Of a stretch of 21,909 nucleotides of DNA, positions 1 through 7,449 are shown one piece after another (the first letter of the stretch is position 1; the number at the start of each line of letters is the position of its first letter). This DNA is from a virus. The notes beneath the pieces are model-generated. The model saw only the letters and a program-made list of their open reading frames with translations, ran no database searches and was not told where the DNA came from. The position numbers and the translations under genes are program-made. The stretch spans positions 1 to 21,909 of the IMG/VR virus record IMGVR_UViG_3300023278_000861; one strand, written 5' to 3'.

Positions 1-653
1 ATACCACTGGTGCTGTAAATACTTTAATTGGCAGGACTGCGGGGGAGTCCAACACGACAGGTAGCCAAAACACATTCTTGGGCAACAACTCGGGCAATGC
101 TGTCACCACAGGCAGTAATAACACCATCCTTGGACGCTACACCGGCAACCAAAATGGTCTCGACATTCGCACTGCCAACAACTACATCGTGCTGTCTGAT
201 GGGGATGGGAATCCACGGATGTGGATAGCGGGGACTAATGGTTATTTTGTTCCAAACATTAGAAGTTCTGCAACCGCAAACAATGACCTTCGGTTTAATG
301 CCTCAAATGGCGAGATGTATTACCAAACATCTTCTCAGCGGTACAAAACTAACATCGTAGATTTAGAGTTTGATACATCAAATCTATATAACTTGCGCCC
401 CGTTTCTTATGATGACAAGGCAACAGGCGAAAGATGCTTTGGCTTAATTGCAGAAGAAACATTTGCTCAAATCCCTGATGTTGTTGTGCAAAGAGATATT
501 GACGGGGAAATTCTTCCAGACAGTATTCCGTATTCAATGCTTTCTATTGTCATCATCAACGAAATGAAAAAACTCAAGACATTGGTTGATACACAAGCCG
601 CCATCATCACCCAACTCCAATCTGATGTAGCAGCACTGAAAGGCCAAGCATGA
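1..653 (+). CDS. Tail fibre/spike protein, C-terminal part with S74 intramolecular chaperone domain (5' truncated)
   Basis: The reading frame is open to the left edge (first full codon at 3), so only the C-terminal ~216 residues are present. The first ~70 residues are Gly/Asn/Thr-rich repeats (GSQNTFLGNNSG, GSNNTILGRYTGN) typical of trimeric beta-structured fibre shafts. The S74 chaperone follows: SSQRYK matches the family signature SDxRxK with the Asp replaced by Ser; the presumed catalytic Ser is coded at 330 and the Lys at 345. Downstream LYNLRPVSY and GLIAEE motifs and a C-terminal coiled coil (NEMKKLKTLVDTQ) are also typical. In this family the chaperone trimerises the fibre and then cleaves itself off. 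The adsorption role (receptor binding or glycan cleavage) lies in the missing N-terminus. The last 4 nt overlap the next gene. Confidence 0.88.
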   Translation, partial: TTGAVNTLIGRTAGESNTTGSQNTFLGNNSGNAVTTGSNNTILGRYTGNQNGLDIRTANNYIVLSDGDGNPRMWIAGTNGYFVPNIRSSATANNDLRFNASNGEMYYQTSSQRYKTNIVDLEFDTSNLYNLRPVSYDDKATGERCFGLIAEETFAQIPDVVVQRDIDGEILPDSIPYSMLSIVIINEMKKLKTLVDTQAAIITQLQSDVAALKGQA

Positions 654-856
654 ACATCACCCCCGAACAAATCGCGCAGCACTACTCTGCCGCCCTCGAC
701 AGCGTAGCCCTCATCAACGCAGGTCAGCCTGAGAAGATGACAGACGAAGACTGGGCCGACTGCCTCCAGCGTAACCGTGACCATCTGATCATCATGTTGG
801 CAAAAGACTTCTGGACTACGGAAGATTTGACACCGCTGCAAGGGGCGATAGTGTGA
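650..856 (+). CDS. Hypothetical small phage protein, 68 aa
   Basis: Begins with the ATGA overlap (ATG at 650) on the stop of the fibre gene, so it is probably translationally coupled. It is an acidic soluble protein with the N-terminus MNITPEQIAQHYSAAL and no membrane segment, cysteine pair or catalytic motif that I recognise. Its stop overlaps the GTG of the next gene. Position between fibre and lysis genes suggests a late gene, possibly tail-associated; no function is assigned. Confidence 0.7.
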   Translation: MNITPEQIAQHYSAALDSVALINAGQPEKMTDEDWADCLQRNRDHLIIMLAKDFWTTEDLTPLQGAIV

Positions 857-1083
857 GCGGCCACGATGTAACCCACCGAGAAATCTACGACAGGCTGGTG
901 GCTGTTGAGACTAAGGTGGATGGGCTGACAGAAAGCACCAAGGACGTGACGGCTGCGTTTGCTGCGGCCCAAGGTGCATTCCAAGTGCTGGAAACACTGA
1001 GCCGACTTGCCAAGCCCCTGCTGTGGATTGGCGGTCTGTTCGTGGCGGCAGCGGCCTTCTGGGATCACTTCAAGGCACGCTAA
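853..1083 (+). CDS. Small coiled-coil plus one-TM membrane protein, XhlA/holin-like
   Basis: GTG start in a GTGA overlap with the previous gene. The first ~50 of 76 residues form a predicted amphipathic helix (REIYDRLVAVETKVDGLTES), then one hydrophobic segment at about residues 55-70 (LLWIGGLFVAAAAFW) and a short basic tail. This layout, coiled coil followed by one C-terminal TM, resembles XhlA-type haemolysin/holin accessory proteins and fits the neighbouring lysis genes. The family assignment rests on architecture alone; it could also be a spanin or anti-holin-type partner. Confidence 0.7.
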   Translation: MSGHDVTHREIYDRLVAVETKVDGLTESTKDVTAAFAAAQGAFQVLETLSRLAKPLLWIGGLFVAAAAFWDHFKAR

Positions 1084-1208
1084 TGGACGCGCTGCCGCCA
1101 CCCCCGCCAGCGATCACAGCACCCGCTCCAGTGTTTGAGTGCGTGCGCTGGTCGTGGTCGTCTGACCGCTCTGTGGTGTGGTGCCTCAAGTGGCGTGAGA
1201 AGAAATGA
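1083..1208 (+). CDS. Proline- and tryptophan-rich microprotein, 41 aa
   Basis: ATG at 1083 overlaps the preceding TAA and the TGA overlaps the next ATG (ATGA at 1205), so the ORF sits exactly in the overlap chain. The N-terminus is a Pro run (MDALPPPPPAITAPAP); the rest is aromatic and basic with two Cys and four Trp (CVRWSWSSD, VVWCLKWREKK). There is no lipobox or clear TM segment, so I do not call it an Rz1-type o-spanin, although its place between membrane genes in a lysis cluster makes a small lysis accessory conceivable. The support is the coupling at both ends. Confidence 0.6.
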   Translation: MDALPPPPPAITAPAPVFECVRWSWSSDRSVVWCLKWREKK

Positions 1209-1699
1209 TCGATCCAATCAGCGCCCTGGCCGGTATCCAGGCAGCGGTTGCGCTCATCAAGAAGGTCAGCAAGACCGTTGATGATGTGTCTAGTCTTGGC
1301 CCCGTGCTGGGCAAGTACTTTGACGCAAAGTCAACAGCCACCAAGGCGGTGGTTGCGGCCAAGAAGTCCAAGTCCAGCATGGGTACTGCCATCCAGATTG
1401 AGATGGCTTTAGATCAGGCCAAGCGCTTTGAAGACGAGTTGCAGCTTCTCTTCATGCAGAGCGGCAAGATTGATGTGTGGAACAAGATCAAGTCCAGGGC
1501 AGCGGCAATGGATGTGGAGTCTGCGCATGAAGCCCGCAGAGAAAAAGAAGCTGCGGCCAAGCGCAAGAAAGAGGTCGATGAGGTCATCGAGATTGTGCTA
1601 ATTGGCATTGTCTTTTTCATCATGGTGGGTGCCATCGTGTACTTTTCGTTTGGCATTCTTGACCAGTGCGCTGGCAATTGCAGCTTTCAGAAAGGCTAG
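1205..1699 (+). CDS. Membrane-anchored helical phage protein, 164 aa, unknown function
   Basis: Starts in an ATGA overlap. The N-terminus (MIDPISALAGIQAAVALIKK) is amphipathic, a long charged helix covers about residues 62-127 (rich in Lys, Glu and Ala), and one TM lies at about 127-150 (IVLIGIVFFIMVGAIVYF). A short tail follows with two Cys (CAGNC). The long charged helix next to a membrane anchor recalls spanins, but i-spanins have the TM at the N-terminus, so this would be inverted. Adjacent to the holin gene; a role in lysis or envelope attachment is inference. Confidence 0.75.
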   Translation: MIDPISALAGIQAAVALIKKVSKTVDDVSSLGPVLGKYFDAKSTATKAVVAAKKSKSSMGTAIQIEMALDQAKRFEDELQLLFMQSGKIDVWNKIKSRAAAMDVESAHEARREKEAAAKRKKEVDEVIEIVLIGIVFFIMVGAIVYFSFGILDQCAGNCSFQKG

Positions 1700-1701
1700 G
1701 T

Positions 1702-2112
1702 ATGTTCCCCCTCACAGCGCTACTTGATGTTGGCGGCAAGCTCATCGACAAACTCATCCCAGACCCAGAGGCCAAGGCCAAGGCGCAGCTTGAATTGGCG
1801 CAGCTTGCCCAGTCTGGTGAGCTTGCCAAGATGGCGAACGACACTGAGGTCTACAAGACCGAACAGAACAACGTCACTGACCGCTGGAAATCCGACAACG
1901 CCACGGACGGCTGGTTAAACAAGAACATCCGGCCACTGTCGCTGGTGGCTATCTTTGTAGGCTACTTCCTGTTCGCGCTCATGAGCGCCTTTGGCTACGA
2001 TGCCAAAGAGTCCTATGTCCAGTTGCTGGGCCAGTGGGGGATGCTCATCATGTCGGCCTACTTTGGCGGCAAGACCCTTGAGAACATCATGGAAATGAGG
2101 AACAAGAAATGA
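1702..2112 (+). CDS. Holin of the 3TM (GTA_holin_3TM) type
   Basis: The ATG at 1702 follows AAAGG and starts the protein at MFPLTALLDVGG; a longer in-frame extension into the previous gene is unlikely. The 136-aa product matches my knowledge of the gene-transfer-agent holin family: GGKLIDKLIPDPEAKAKAQ at the N-terminus, RWKSDNATDGWLNKNIRP in the middle, hydrophobic segments at about 77-97 and 103-122, and FGGKTLENI near the end. Such holins permeabilise the inner membrane so that the endolysin reaches the peptidoglycan. The endolysin gene lies one gene downstream, with ATGA overlaps between them. Confidence 0.85.
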   Translation: MFPLTALLDVGGKLIDKLIPDPEAKAKAQLELAQLAQSGELAKMANDTEVYKTEQNNVTDRWKSDNATDGWLNKNIRPLSLVAIFVGYFLFALMSAFGYDAKESYVQLLGQWGMLIMSAYFGGKTLENIMEMRNKK

Positions 2113-2267
2113 AACCAGGACTCTACGCCAACGTCAACGCAAAACAGGCTCGTATCAAAGCCGGCAGCGGCGAAAAGATGCGCAAGGTAGGCAGCAAGGG
2201 TGCCCCGACCAAGACTGCATTTACTCAGTCGGCCAAGACCGCTAAAAAGCCAGCCAAGGGTAAGTGA
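2109..2267 (+). CDS. Small basic phage protein, 52 aa
   Basis: ATG at 2109 overlaps the holin stop and TGA at 2265-2267 overlaps the endolysin start. The sequence starts MKPGLYANVNAKQARIKAGS, continues with EKMRKVGSKGAPT and ends in Lys/Ala-rich residues. It is very basic and probably disordered. I recognise the pattern of Leu-Tyr-Ala-Asn start followed by Lys/Arg-rich Gly-Ala-Pro-Thr sequence as recurring in many marine and freshwater phages, but know no function. Nucleic-acid binding is plausible from charge alone. Confidence 0.75.
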   Translation: MKPGLYANVNAKQARIKAGSGEKMRKVGSKGAPTKTAFTQSAKTAKKPAKGK

Positions 2268-2689
2268 TGACCCCGCATTTCACCCTTGCTGAATTGACGG
2301 CCACCAGTCATCGGCAGTTTGACAACACGCCAAACGAGACTGAGACCGCCAACCTGCAACGGCTGGCCGAGTTCTTGGAGCAAGTAAAGGCCGCGCTCGG
2401 TGGCAAGCCAATTATGGTGAACAGCGCATTCCGCTCAAAGCAGGTCAACGACAGCGTAGGCAGCAAGGACACCAGCCAGCACAGAATTGGCTGCGCGGCT
2501 GACATCCGAGTCCCAGGTATGACGCCGGACGCTGTGGTGCGTGCAGTGATTGCTGCTGGCCTGCCTTTTGACCAGATCATCCGCGAGTTTGATGCGTGGA
2601 CCCATGTCAGCGTTACCAATACGCCAGACGGCACACCTCGTCGTCAGGCGCTGATTATTGATAAGTCGGGCACTAGGGTTTTTACTTAG
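2267..2689 (+). CDS. Endolysin, M15-type zinc peptidase
   Basis: ATG at 2267 is preferred over the GTG three bases earlier because it makes the usual ATGA junction. The 140-aa protein is a single-domain Peptidase_M15_3: HFTLAEL at the N-terminus, VNSAFRSKQVN, then the zinc ligands H72 and D79 (HRIGCAAD) and H113 in WTHVS. The family hydrolyses peptidoglycan stem-peptide bonds. There is no signal peptide, so export depends on the holin two genes upstream. Confidence 0.92.
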   Translation: MTPHFTLAELTATSHRQFDNTPNETETANLQRLAEFLEQVKAALGGKPIMVNSAFRSKQVNDSVGSKDTSQHRIGCAADIRVPGMTPDAVVRAVIAAGLPFDQIIREFDAWTHVSVTNTPDGTPRRQALIIDKSGTRVFT

Positions 2690-2713
2690 GCTGACACAAG
2701 CCGGTCATAAGCC

Positions 2714-2735
2714 TGCGGTATTCTCCGCACGTTTT
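2714..2735 (+). terminator. Weak hairpin after endolysin gene, possible terminator
   Basis: In the 65-nt gap after the endolysin gene, TGCGG (2714-2718) and CCGCA (2725-2729) can form a 5-bp stem with a 6-nt loop, followed by CGTTTT. The stem is short and the T run is only four bases, so termination would be weak at best. Confidence 0.25.
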
Positions 2736-2754
2736 AGAGCAACAGGGGCGACGA

Positions 2755-3126
2755 ATGCGAAACCCAGTCAAGAACATGCCAAGCGCCGAGCAGGCGCTTT
2801 TGTTTGACCAGTGCATGAACCACTGGCAGGAAGAGTTGTCGCTTGGTGACTGGCGCATTGAGCGTGGCTCAAGGCCGGCCAAGGGCGCAATGGCATCCGT
2901 TGAATTCAACCAGCCTGCGCGTCTGGCGACTTACCGCATCGGTGACTTTGGCGCTGAAAGGATCACGCCGGACAGCCTGAAAAAAACAGCTTTGCACGAG
3001 TGCCTGCACGTCTTGATGCACGACCTAATTGAGATCGCAACCGACAGGGGTTCATCAGCAGAGCAGATTGAGGCCGCCGAACATCGTGTAATTAACGTGC
3101 TTGAGCGCGTCTTGACGAAAGATTGA
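2755..3126 (+). CDS. Putative zinc metallopeptidase-like protein with HExxH motif
   Basis: 123 aa, with a purine-rich AGGGG upstream of the ATG. The key feature is HECLH at residues 81-85 inside a predicted helix (ALHECLHVLMHDL), the classic zinc-binding HExxH; a second acidic helix (EAAEHRVINVLERVL, ~107-121) could give a third ligand (E109 or H110). The preceding segment reads as a beta-rich lead-in (SVEFNQPARLATYRI). Overall it resembles SprT-like/minimal gluzincin folds. Substrate unknown; it could be a virion or host-targeting protease. It is followed 1 nt later by the phosphoesterase gene. Confidence 0.7.
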   Translation: MRNPVKNMPSAEQALLFDQCMNHWQEELSLGDWRIERGSRPAKGAMASVEFNQPARLATYRIGDFGAERITPDSLKKTALHECLHVLMHDLIEIATDRGSSAEQIEAAEHRVINVLERVLTKD

Positions 3127-3127
3127 T

Positions 3128-4099
3128 ATGCCAGCACCACAGATCACAGATGCCGAATTTATTGCACTTTGGCAGGACTTGAAGTCAGGAAAGAAGGTGG
3201 CAAAGGCTTTGGGGCAGGAGCAGGCGGCAGTCTTTGGCCGCAGGCGGTCGATTGAGCGCAGGCACCACATCAAGCTAAATTCTGAAGACTCAAGGGCCAG
3301 ACAGTTTGACCACTTGCAAACTGCGCACAACCACAAGGCTCGGCACCAGCTTGGCATCGAGAATGGGGTTGTCATTGTGTTCAGCGATGCACACTTCTGG
3401 CCTGGAATCCGCAGCACCGCATTCAAGGGCTTGCTGTGGGCCATCAGGGAATTCCAGCCAAAGGCCATCATTAACAATGGGGATGCCTTTGACGGCGCGT
3501 CAATCAGCCGGTATCCGCGTATCGGATGGGATACAAAGCCCAGCATCATCCAAGAACTCAAGGCGTGCGAGGCCAGCCTGGGCGAGATTGAGGAGGATGC
3601 CGGACGGGCCAAGCTGGTCTGGACAGTGGGAAACCATGATGCCCGGTTTGAAAACAGGCTGGCGGCCAACGCTGGAGAGTTTGAGGGAGTCAAAGGGTTT
3701 TCCCTTAGAGACCATTTCCCAGCTTGGACATCCTGCTGGTCCTGCTGGCCGACCGAGAATGTGGCCGTCAAGCACCGTTACAAGGGCGGCATCCACGCCA
3801 CCCACAACAATACGATTGGCGCTGGCAAGTCAATTGTCACTGGACATTTACACAGCCTCAAGGTAACCCCGTTTGCCGATTACAACGGCAACAGGTTTGG
3901 GGTTGACACAGGCACCCTGGCCGACCCAAGCGGCCCTCAGTTCCTTGATTATCTGGAAGACAACCCCACCAACTGGCGTTCAGGGTTTGCCGTCCTGACA
4001 TTTTTTAACGGGCAACTGCTGTGGCCCGAGCTTGTCCATGACTTTGGCAACGGCTGCATTGAGTTCCGTGGTCAGGTCTACGATGTGTCAGAACTATGA
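3128..4099 (+). CDS. Calcineurin-like metallophosphoesterase with N-terminal HTH-like region
   Basis: 323 aa. The metallophosphoesterase motifs appear in order: D87 and H89 (FSDAHF), D119 (NNGDAFDG), N169-H170-D171 (VGNHDA), His in GGIHATHNN (~H223-H226) and GHLH at 239-242, a complete dinuclear-metal site. Residues ~5-50 contain a short helical region (ITDAEFIALWQDLKSGKKVA) with a basic tail RRRSIERRHH, like a DNA-binding HTH fused to the catalytic domain. The substrate is not visible; nuclease, nucleotide or phosphoprotein phosphatase activity are all possible. Confidence 0.85.
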   Translation: MPAPQITDAEFIALWQDLKSGKKVAKALGQEQAAVFGRRRSIERRHHIKLNSEDSRARQFDHLQTAHNHKARHQLGIENGVVIVFSDAHFWPGIRSTAFKGLLWAIREFQPKAIINNGDAFDGASISRYPRIGWDTKPSIIQELKACEASLGEIEEDAGRAKLVWTVGNHDARFENRLAANAGEFEGVKGFSLRDHFPAWTSCWSCWPTENVAVKHRYKGGIHATHNNTIGAGKSIVTGHLHSLKVTPFADYNGNRFGVDTGTLADPSGPQFLDYLEDNPTNWRSGFAVLTFFNGQLLWPELVHDFGNGCIEFRGQVYDVSEL

Positions 4100-4236
4100 G
4101 CGGATGGCTAATTATTCTGGTCACGGTGATCTATGCAGGGATCGCTGTGGAGCAGTTATTCAAAGGAAATATCCCGATGGGGGTGGTTTATGCTGGCTAT
4201 GCCTTTGCCAACATCGGGCTGTACTTGGCCGTTTGA
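4096..4236 (+). CDS. 46-aa membrane microprotein
   Basis: ATG at 4096 in an ATGA overlap with the phosphoesterase stop; TGA at 4234-4236. The protein is almost entirely hydrophobic: WLIILVTVIYAGIAV, a short polar turn (EQLFKGN), then a second segment MGVVYAGYAFANIGLYLAV. Two TM hairpins of this size are common microproteins in related phages (my recollection). It could be a second small holin or anti-holin or an exclusion protein; the sequence does not decide. Confidence 0.7.
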   Translation: MSGWLIILVTVIYAGIAVEQLFKGNIPMGVVYAGYAFANIGLYLAV

Positions 4237-4247
4237 GATGCTCTTAA

Positions 4248-4285
4248 ACCCCTGTGGCGTGAGAAAATAGCGATTATTCAGGGGT
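4248..4285 (+). promoter_or_regulatory. Inverted repeat enclosing the ribosome-binding site of the structural gene
   Basis: ACCCCTG (4248-4254) is the exact reverse complement of CAGGGGT (4279-4285). The right arm contains the AGGGG ribosome-binding site for the ATG at 4290, so a fold would hide the Shine-Dalgarno. Seven pairs with a 24-nt loop is a modest stem; the regulatory role is inference. Confidence 0.35.
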
Positions 4286-4289
4286 CACA

Positions 4290-5771
4290 ATGGCATACAT
4301 TCCGCTTCAAATTCCACCAGGCGTCTACCGCAACGGCACAGAACTCCAGTCTGCTGGCCGCTGGTTTGACGCCAATCTGGTGCGCTGGAAAGAGGGCTCA
4401 ATGCTGCCGGTCGGCGGCTGGCGCAAGCGCTCAGACAGCACAGTCTCCGGCAAGGCTCGGGGCATGATTACTTGGCGCACCAATGCAGCCGAGCGATTCA
4501 TCGGCATCGGCACGCACTCCGGCCTGTATGTGTCCAACACCGCCGGCACAATCAAGGACATTACCCCGACTGGCTTCACATCCGGCTACGCTGACGCCGT
4601 GGTGACGATTGGCTACGGGTACGGCTCCTACGGTGCGTATGCCTTTGGTGTGGCCCGCCCTGACCTCGGTAATGTGATTCCGGCCACCACATGGGCACTG
4701 GACACTTGGGGCGAGTACCTTGTCGGGTGCAGCAATGCGGATGGCAAAATTTATGAGTGGCAGATTGACTTTGCCACCCCCACCATTGCGGCCCAGATTG
4801 CAAACTCGCCCACCAGTTGCCAGTCGATGATGGTGACGGCAGAGCGTTTCGTCTTTGCGCTCGGCGCTGGCGGCAACCCCCGCAAGGTCGCATGGTGCGA
4901 CCAAGAAAATAACACCGTCTGGACGCCATCAACCACCAATCAGGCCGGCGACTACGAGATTGCCACCACCGGCAGGCTGATGGCTGGCAAGCGCGTTCGG
5001 GGTGTAAACCTGCTGTTTACAGACACCGATGTCCACCAGAGTCAGTACATCGGCCAGCCGTATGTGTACAACTTTGAGAAGATCGGCAGCGGCTGCGGCC
5101 TGATCTCGCAGCAGGCTGTGGCCGCAGTGGACACGATGGCGGTCTGGATGAGCCGGTCCGGCTTCTGGATGTTTGACGGTTATGTCAAGCCCCTGCCGTC
5201 TGATGTCAGTGACTATGTGTATCGCAACCTGAATACCAGCCAAGCCAGCAAGATTTACGCTGTCCACAACAGTGCATTCCGCGAAATCTGGTGGTACTAC
5301 CCTTCGGCCACCTCGAACGAAGTTGACTCCTATGTATCGTTCAACTACCAAGAGGGCCACTGGTCCATCGGCAGCTTGGCCCGTACCTGCGGAACTGACA
5401 GCGGCGTCTTTGTCAACCCGCTGCTGGTCAGTGTTGACGGCTATGTGTACGAGCACGAGGTCGGCTACGACTACGACAGCGCCACCCAGTTTGCTGAGTC
5501 CGGACCAGTGCAGATCGGCATTGGCGACAACCTGATGGCAGCGCGGCAACTGGTACCCGATGAGTTGACCCAGGGCGAGGTCAGCATGACATTCAAGACC
5601 AAGTTCTACCCGAACGGTGAAGAATCATCGTTTGGGCCTTACGCTATGGCTAACCCGACCGATGTCCGGTTCACGGCGCGGCAGGTCAAGATGCGGGTGG
5701 AGTCCAACGGGAATGACTCTTGGCGGCTCGGCATTCCACGGCTTGAGGCTGTGCAGGGTGGCAAGCGATGA
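4290..5771 (+). CDS. Virion structural protein, possibly P22 gp10-like tail-hub/stabilisation protein
   Basis: 493 aa, AGGGG five bases before the ATG. The N-terminus (MAYIPLQIPPGVYRNGTE, then RWFDANLVRWKEGSMLPVGGW) is a pattern I associate with a conserved structural protein of podovirus-like phages. The remainder is built of beta-rich repeats with many aromatic and Gly residues (FIGIGTHSGLYV, LVGCSNADGKIYEW, YVSFNYQEGHWSIG), consistent with a beta-propeller. Short head-completion or tail-hub proteins such as P22 gp10 have this look; that link is from memory of the family, not from an alignment. It heads the cluster of virion genes and overlaps the next gene by ATGA. Confidence 0.75.
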   Translation: MAYIPLQIPPGVYRNGTELQSAGRWFDANLVRWKEGSMLPVGGWRKRSDSTVSGKARGMITWRTNAAERFIGIGTHSGLYVSNTAGTIKDITPTGFTSGYADAVVTIGYGYGSYGAYAFGVARPDLGNVIPATTWALDTWGEYLVGCSNADGKIYEWQIDFATPTIAAQIANSPTSCQSMMVTAERFVFALGAGGNPRKVAWCDQENNTVWTPSTTNQAGDYEIATTGRLMAGKRVRGVNLLFTDTDVHQSQYIGQPYVYNFEKIGSGCGLISQQAVAAVDTMAVWMSRSGFWMFDGYVKPLPSDVSDYVYRNLNTSQASKIYAVHNSAFREIWWYYPSATSNEVDSYVSFNYQEGHWSIGSLARTCGTDSGVFVNPLLVSVDGYVYEHEVGYDYDSATQFAESGPVQIGIGDNLMAARQLVPDELTQGEVSMTFKTKFYPNGEESSFGPYAMANPTDVRFTARQVKMRVESNGNDSWRLGIPRLEAVQGGKR

Positions 5772-5971
5772 AGTTGCCAAATTCCACCGAACGATACGAT
5801 CAACTGGATCAAAACATGACGCGCAACATCATCGAGCGCGATGACTTGCAGAACTTCAAGCGCAATCAGGATGTCGAGGTCCGGACCAGATTGATCTTGG
5901 CCAGCCCTGACGGTACGCGATACCAGATTGTGGTCAGCAACCTTGGCGTCTTGACGGCGACTGCACTATGA
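5768..5971 (+). CDS. Hypothetical small protein, 67 aa
   Basis: ATGA overlap at both ends. N-terminal helical, polar region with ERYDQLDQNMTRNIIERDD, then a short beta-rich C-terminus (RTRLILASPDGTRYQIVVSN). No known motif. Its place between two virion-type genes suggests a small structural or assembly protein. Confidence 0.7.
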   Translation: MKLPNSTERYDQLDQNMTRNIIERDDLQNFKRNQDVEVRTRLILASPDGTRYQIVVSNLGVLTATAL

Positions 5972-6342
5972 GCGATACATTTTCAGAACTCAATCGCTGT
6001 CGCAAATTCATCGAGGCGGCTTTAGAATACTCACAGGGCACACACACATTTGACGATATTGCGGCGGGTGTGTTGAGCCAGCGTTACCAGCTCTGGCCGA
6101 ATCATAATTCGGCGGTGGTGACGGAGATAGTTGTCTACCCACGACTCAAGGATTTGCACTTCTTCCTTGCCGGTGGAGACCTCGACGAACTCAAGATCAT
6201 GCGTTCGCACATTGAAGGCTGGGGTAAGTCGGTGGGATGCACAAGGGTCTCGCTGGCTGGCCGCAAGGGCTGGGAGCGAACATTTTTGAAGGACGAGGGA
6301 TATAAACCCGAGTGGTTTATTCTTTCCAAGGAGTTGTTATGA
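5968..6342 (+). CDS. GNAT-like phage protein, 124 aa
   Basis: ATGA overlaps at both ends. The middle and C-terminus (VVTEIVVYPRLKDLHFFLAGG, LKIMRSHIEGWGKSVGCTR, LAGRKGWERTFLKDEGY) follow the beta-alpha-beta pattern of a minimal N-acetyltransferase-like fold; I recall a phage family with HFFLAGG and RKGWxxxLxxxGY motifs near internal virion genes. The acetyl-CoA loop signature (Q/R-x-x-G-x-G/A) is not evident, so enzymatic activity is doubtful and a structural role is possible. Confidence 0.65.
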   Translation: MSDTFSELNRCRKFIEAALEYSQGTHTFDDIAAGVLSQRYQLWPNHNSAVVTEIVVYPRLKDLHFFLAGGDLDELKIMRSHIEGWGKSVGCTRVSLAGRKGWERTFLKDEGYKPEWFILSKELL

Positions 6343-7448
6343 GTCTCGGTGGTAAAAATCTTACGGAAGAAGAAATCCGCAATTACTTGGCCGCGATGGG
6401 TTCTACACCTGCTGCCAATGCGATGCCCATGCCTTATGTTGACCCCACACTGGCCGCCCAGCAGGCTATCTTGGCCCGTCCAATGCGTCCTTCGTACACA
6501 GGCCAGCAATTGATGTCCCGTGAAGTGCCGCTGGGCATTCAGGGCAACAACGGCATGGCGTACCCAAGCATGAGCCAGTCTGGCCTGCTGAACGCACCGA
6601 GCTACACCAGCCGGTACGCTGGGTCTTCTGGCGGTAGCGATAGTGGTAGTGCCATGCCCAGCGAGTGGGACAACATGACCGATGCACAGCACGCTGCGTA
6701 CTATGCTGCAAACCCAAACATGGCCGCAGTTACTAGGTTTGGTCAAAAGGCTTTGTCTTACACAACACCAGGTCTTTTGATGGGTTTGCTTGCACCAGAA
6801 CGGGTTGCCAACAGCGCAATTATTGCCAGTGGCTACACGCCGGAAACGTACACATCTGAAACGGGCATGGGTATGGGAAGTAAGGCCGGCGGGACATCTT
6901 ACTCAAACCCGCAAACAATCGGCATTCAAGATTATGCAAATTTCGGCCAAGTTCAATCAAACAATGGCATGTTGAGCGATTCACCGACTGGTGGCAGCAT
7001 TGGTGAAACTGGTATGGGCGTAAACGCTGCCGGTCAGACCGTATCCAATGACGCCACAATTGCAGCCCAAGATGCTGCTAACTTTGGTGAATCTGCTGGG
7101 TCTTCAAGTGAAAGCAGCAGCAAGATCGTCTGCACCGCCATGAACCAGCAGTACGGCTTCGGGTCATTCCGCAATGCCATCTGGCTGAAGTACGCTGAAA
7201 ACAACTTGACCAAGGCCCACGAAGCTGGCTACCACGCCATTTTCTTGCCGCTGGTTGATTTTGGCTTCAAGCAGGGTGACGGCAAGGTGAACCTGATGGT
7301 GCGCAAGTTCCTTGAGAGTTGCGCCCGTCACAGGTCACTTGATTTACGCGCTGAGATGCGTGGCACAAAGCGCGACCCAATTGGCCGTGCTTATCGTTTT
7401 GTTCTCGAGCCGCTGTGCTATGCGGTTGGCAAATTTAAGGGGTACTGA
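6339..7448 (+). CDS. Virion-associated protein with low-complexity N-terminal part and conserved C-terminal domain
   Basis: Start at the ATG at 6339 because AAGGAG (6328-6333) sits 5 nt upstream and the ATGA junction fits; an in-frame GTG at 6312 lacks this. 369 aa. Residues ~1-260 are Gly/Ser/Asn/Met-rich and probably disordered, with short repeats (SETGMGMG, GETGMGVNAAG; NPQTIGIQDYANFG, TIAAQDAANFG). Residues 262-369 form a compact domain (KIVCTAMNQQYGFGS, EAGYHAIFLPLVDFGF, LEPLCYAVGKFKGY) that I recognise as a recurrent C-terminal module of phage tail or internal proteins, with no known function. Confidence 0.75.
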   Translation: MSLGGKNLTEEEIRNYLAAMGSTPAANAMPMPYVDPTLAAQQAILARPMRPSYTGQQLMSREVPLGIQGNNGMAYPSMSQSGLLNAPSYTSRYAGSSGGSDSGSAMPSEWDNMTDAQHAAYYAANPNMAAVTRFGQKALSYTTPGLLMGLLAPERVANSAIIASGYTPETYTSETGMGMGSKAGGTSYSNPQTIGIQDYANFGQVQSNNGMLSDSPTGGSIGETGMGVNAAGQTVSNDATIAAQDAANFGESAGSSSESSSKIVCTAMNQQYGFGSFRNAIWLKYAENNLTKAHEAGYHAIFLPLVDFGFKQGDGKVNLMVRKFLESCARHRSLDLRAEMRGTKRDPIGRAYRFVLEPLCYAVGKFKGY

Positions 7449-7449
7449 T

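Noticed and set aside
3055-3771. 238-aa minus-strand ORF across the metallopeptidase and phosphoesterase genes
   Set aside because: It is antisense to genes with clear motifs, has low-complexity Ser/Pro-rich composition and no start signal; a product of GC-biased codon use.
4929-5549. 206-aa minus-strand ORF within the structural gene
   Set aside because: Antisense to a convincing 493-aa gene; Val/Ala/Asp-rich without domain features.
6135-6746. 203-aa minus-strand ORF
   Set aside because: Spans two coupled plus-strand genes with good ribosome-binding sites; His/Thr/Arg-rich shadow translation.
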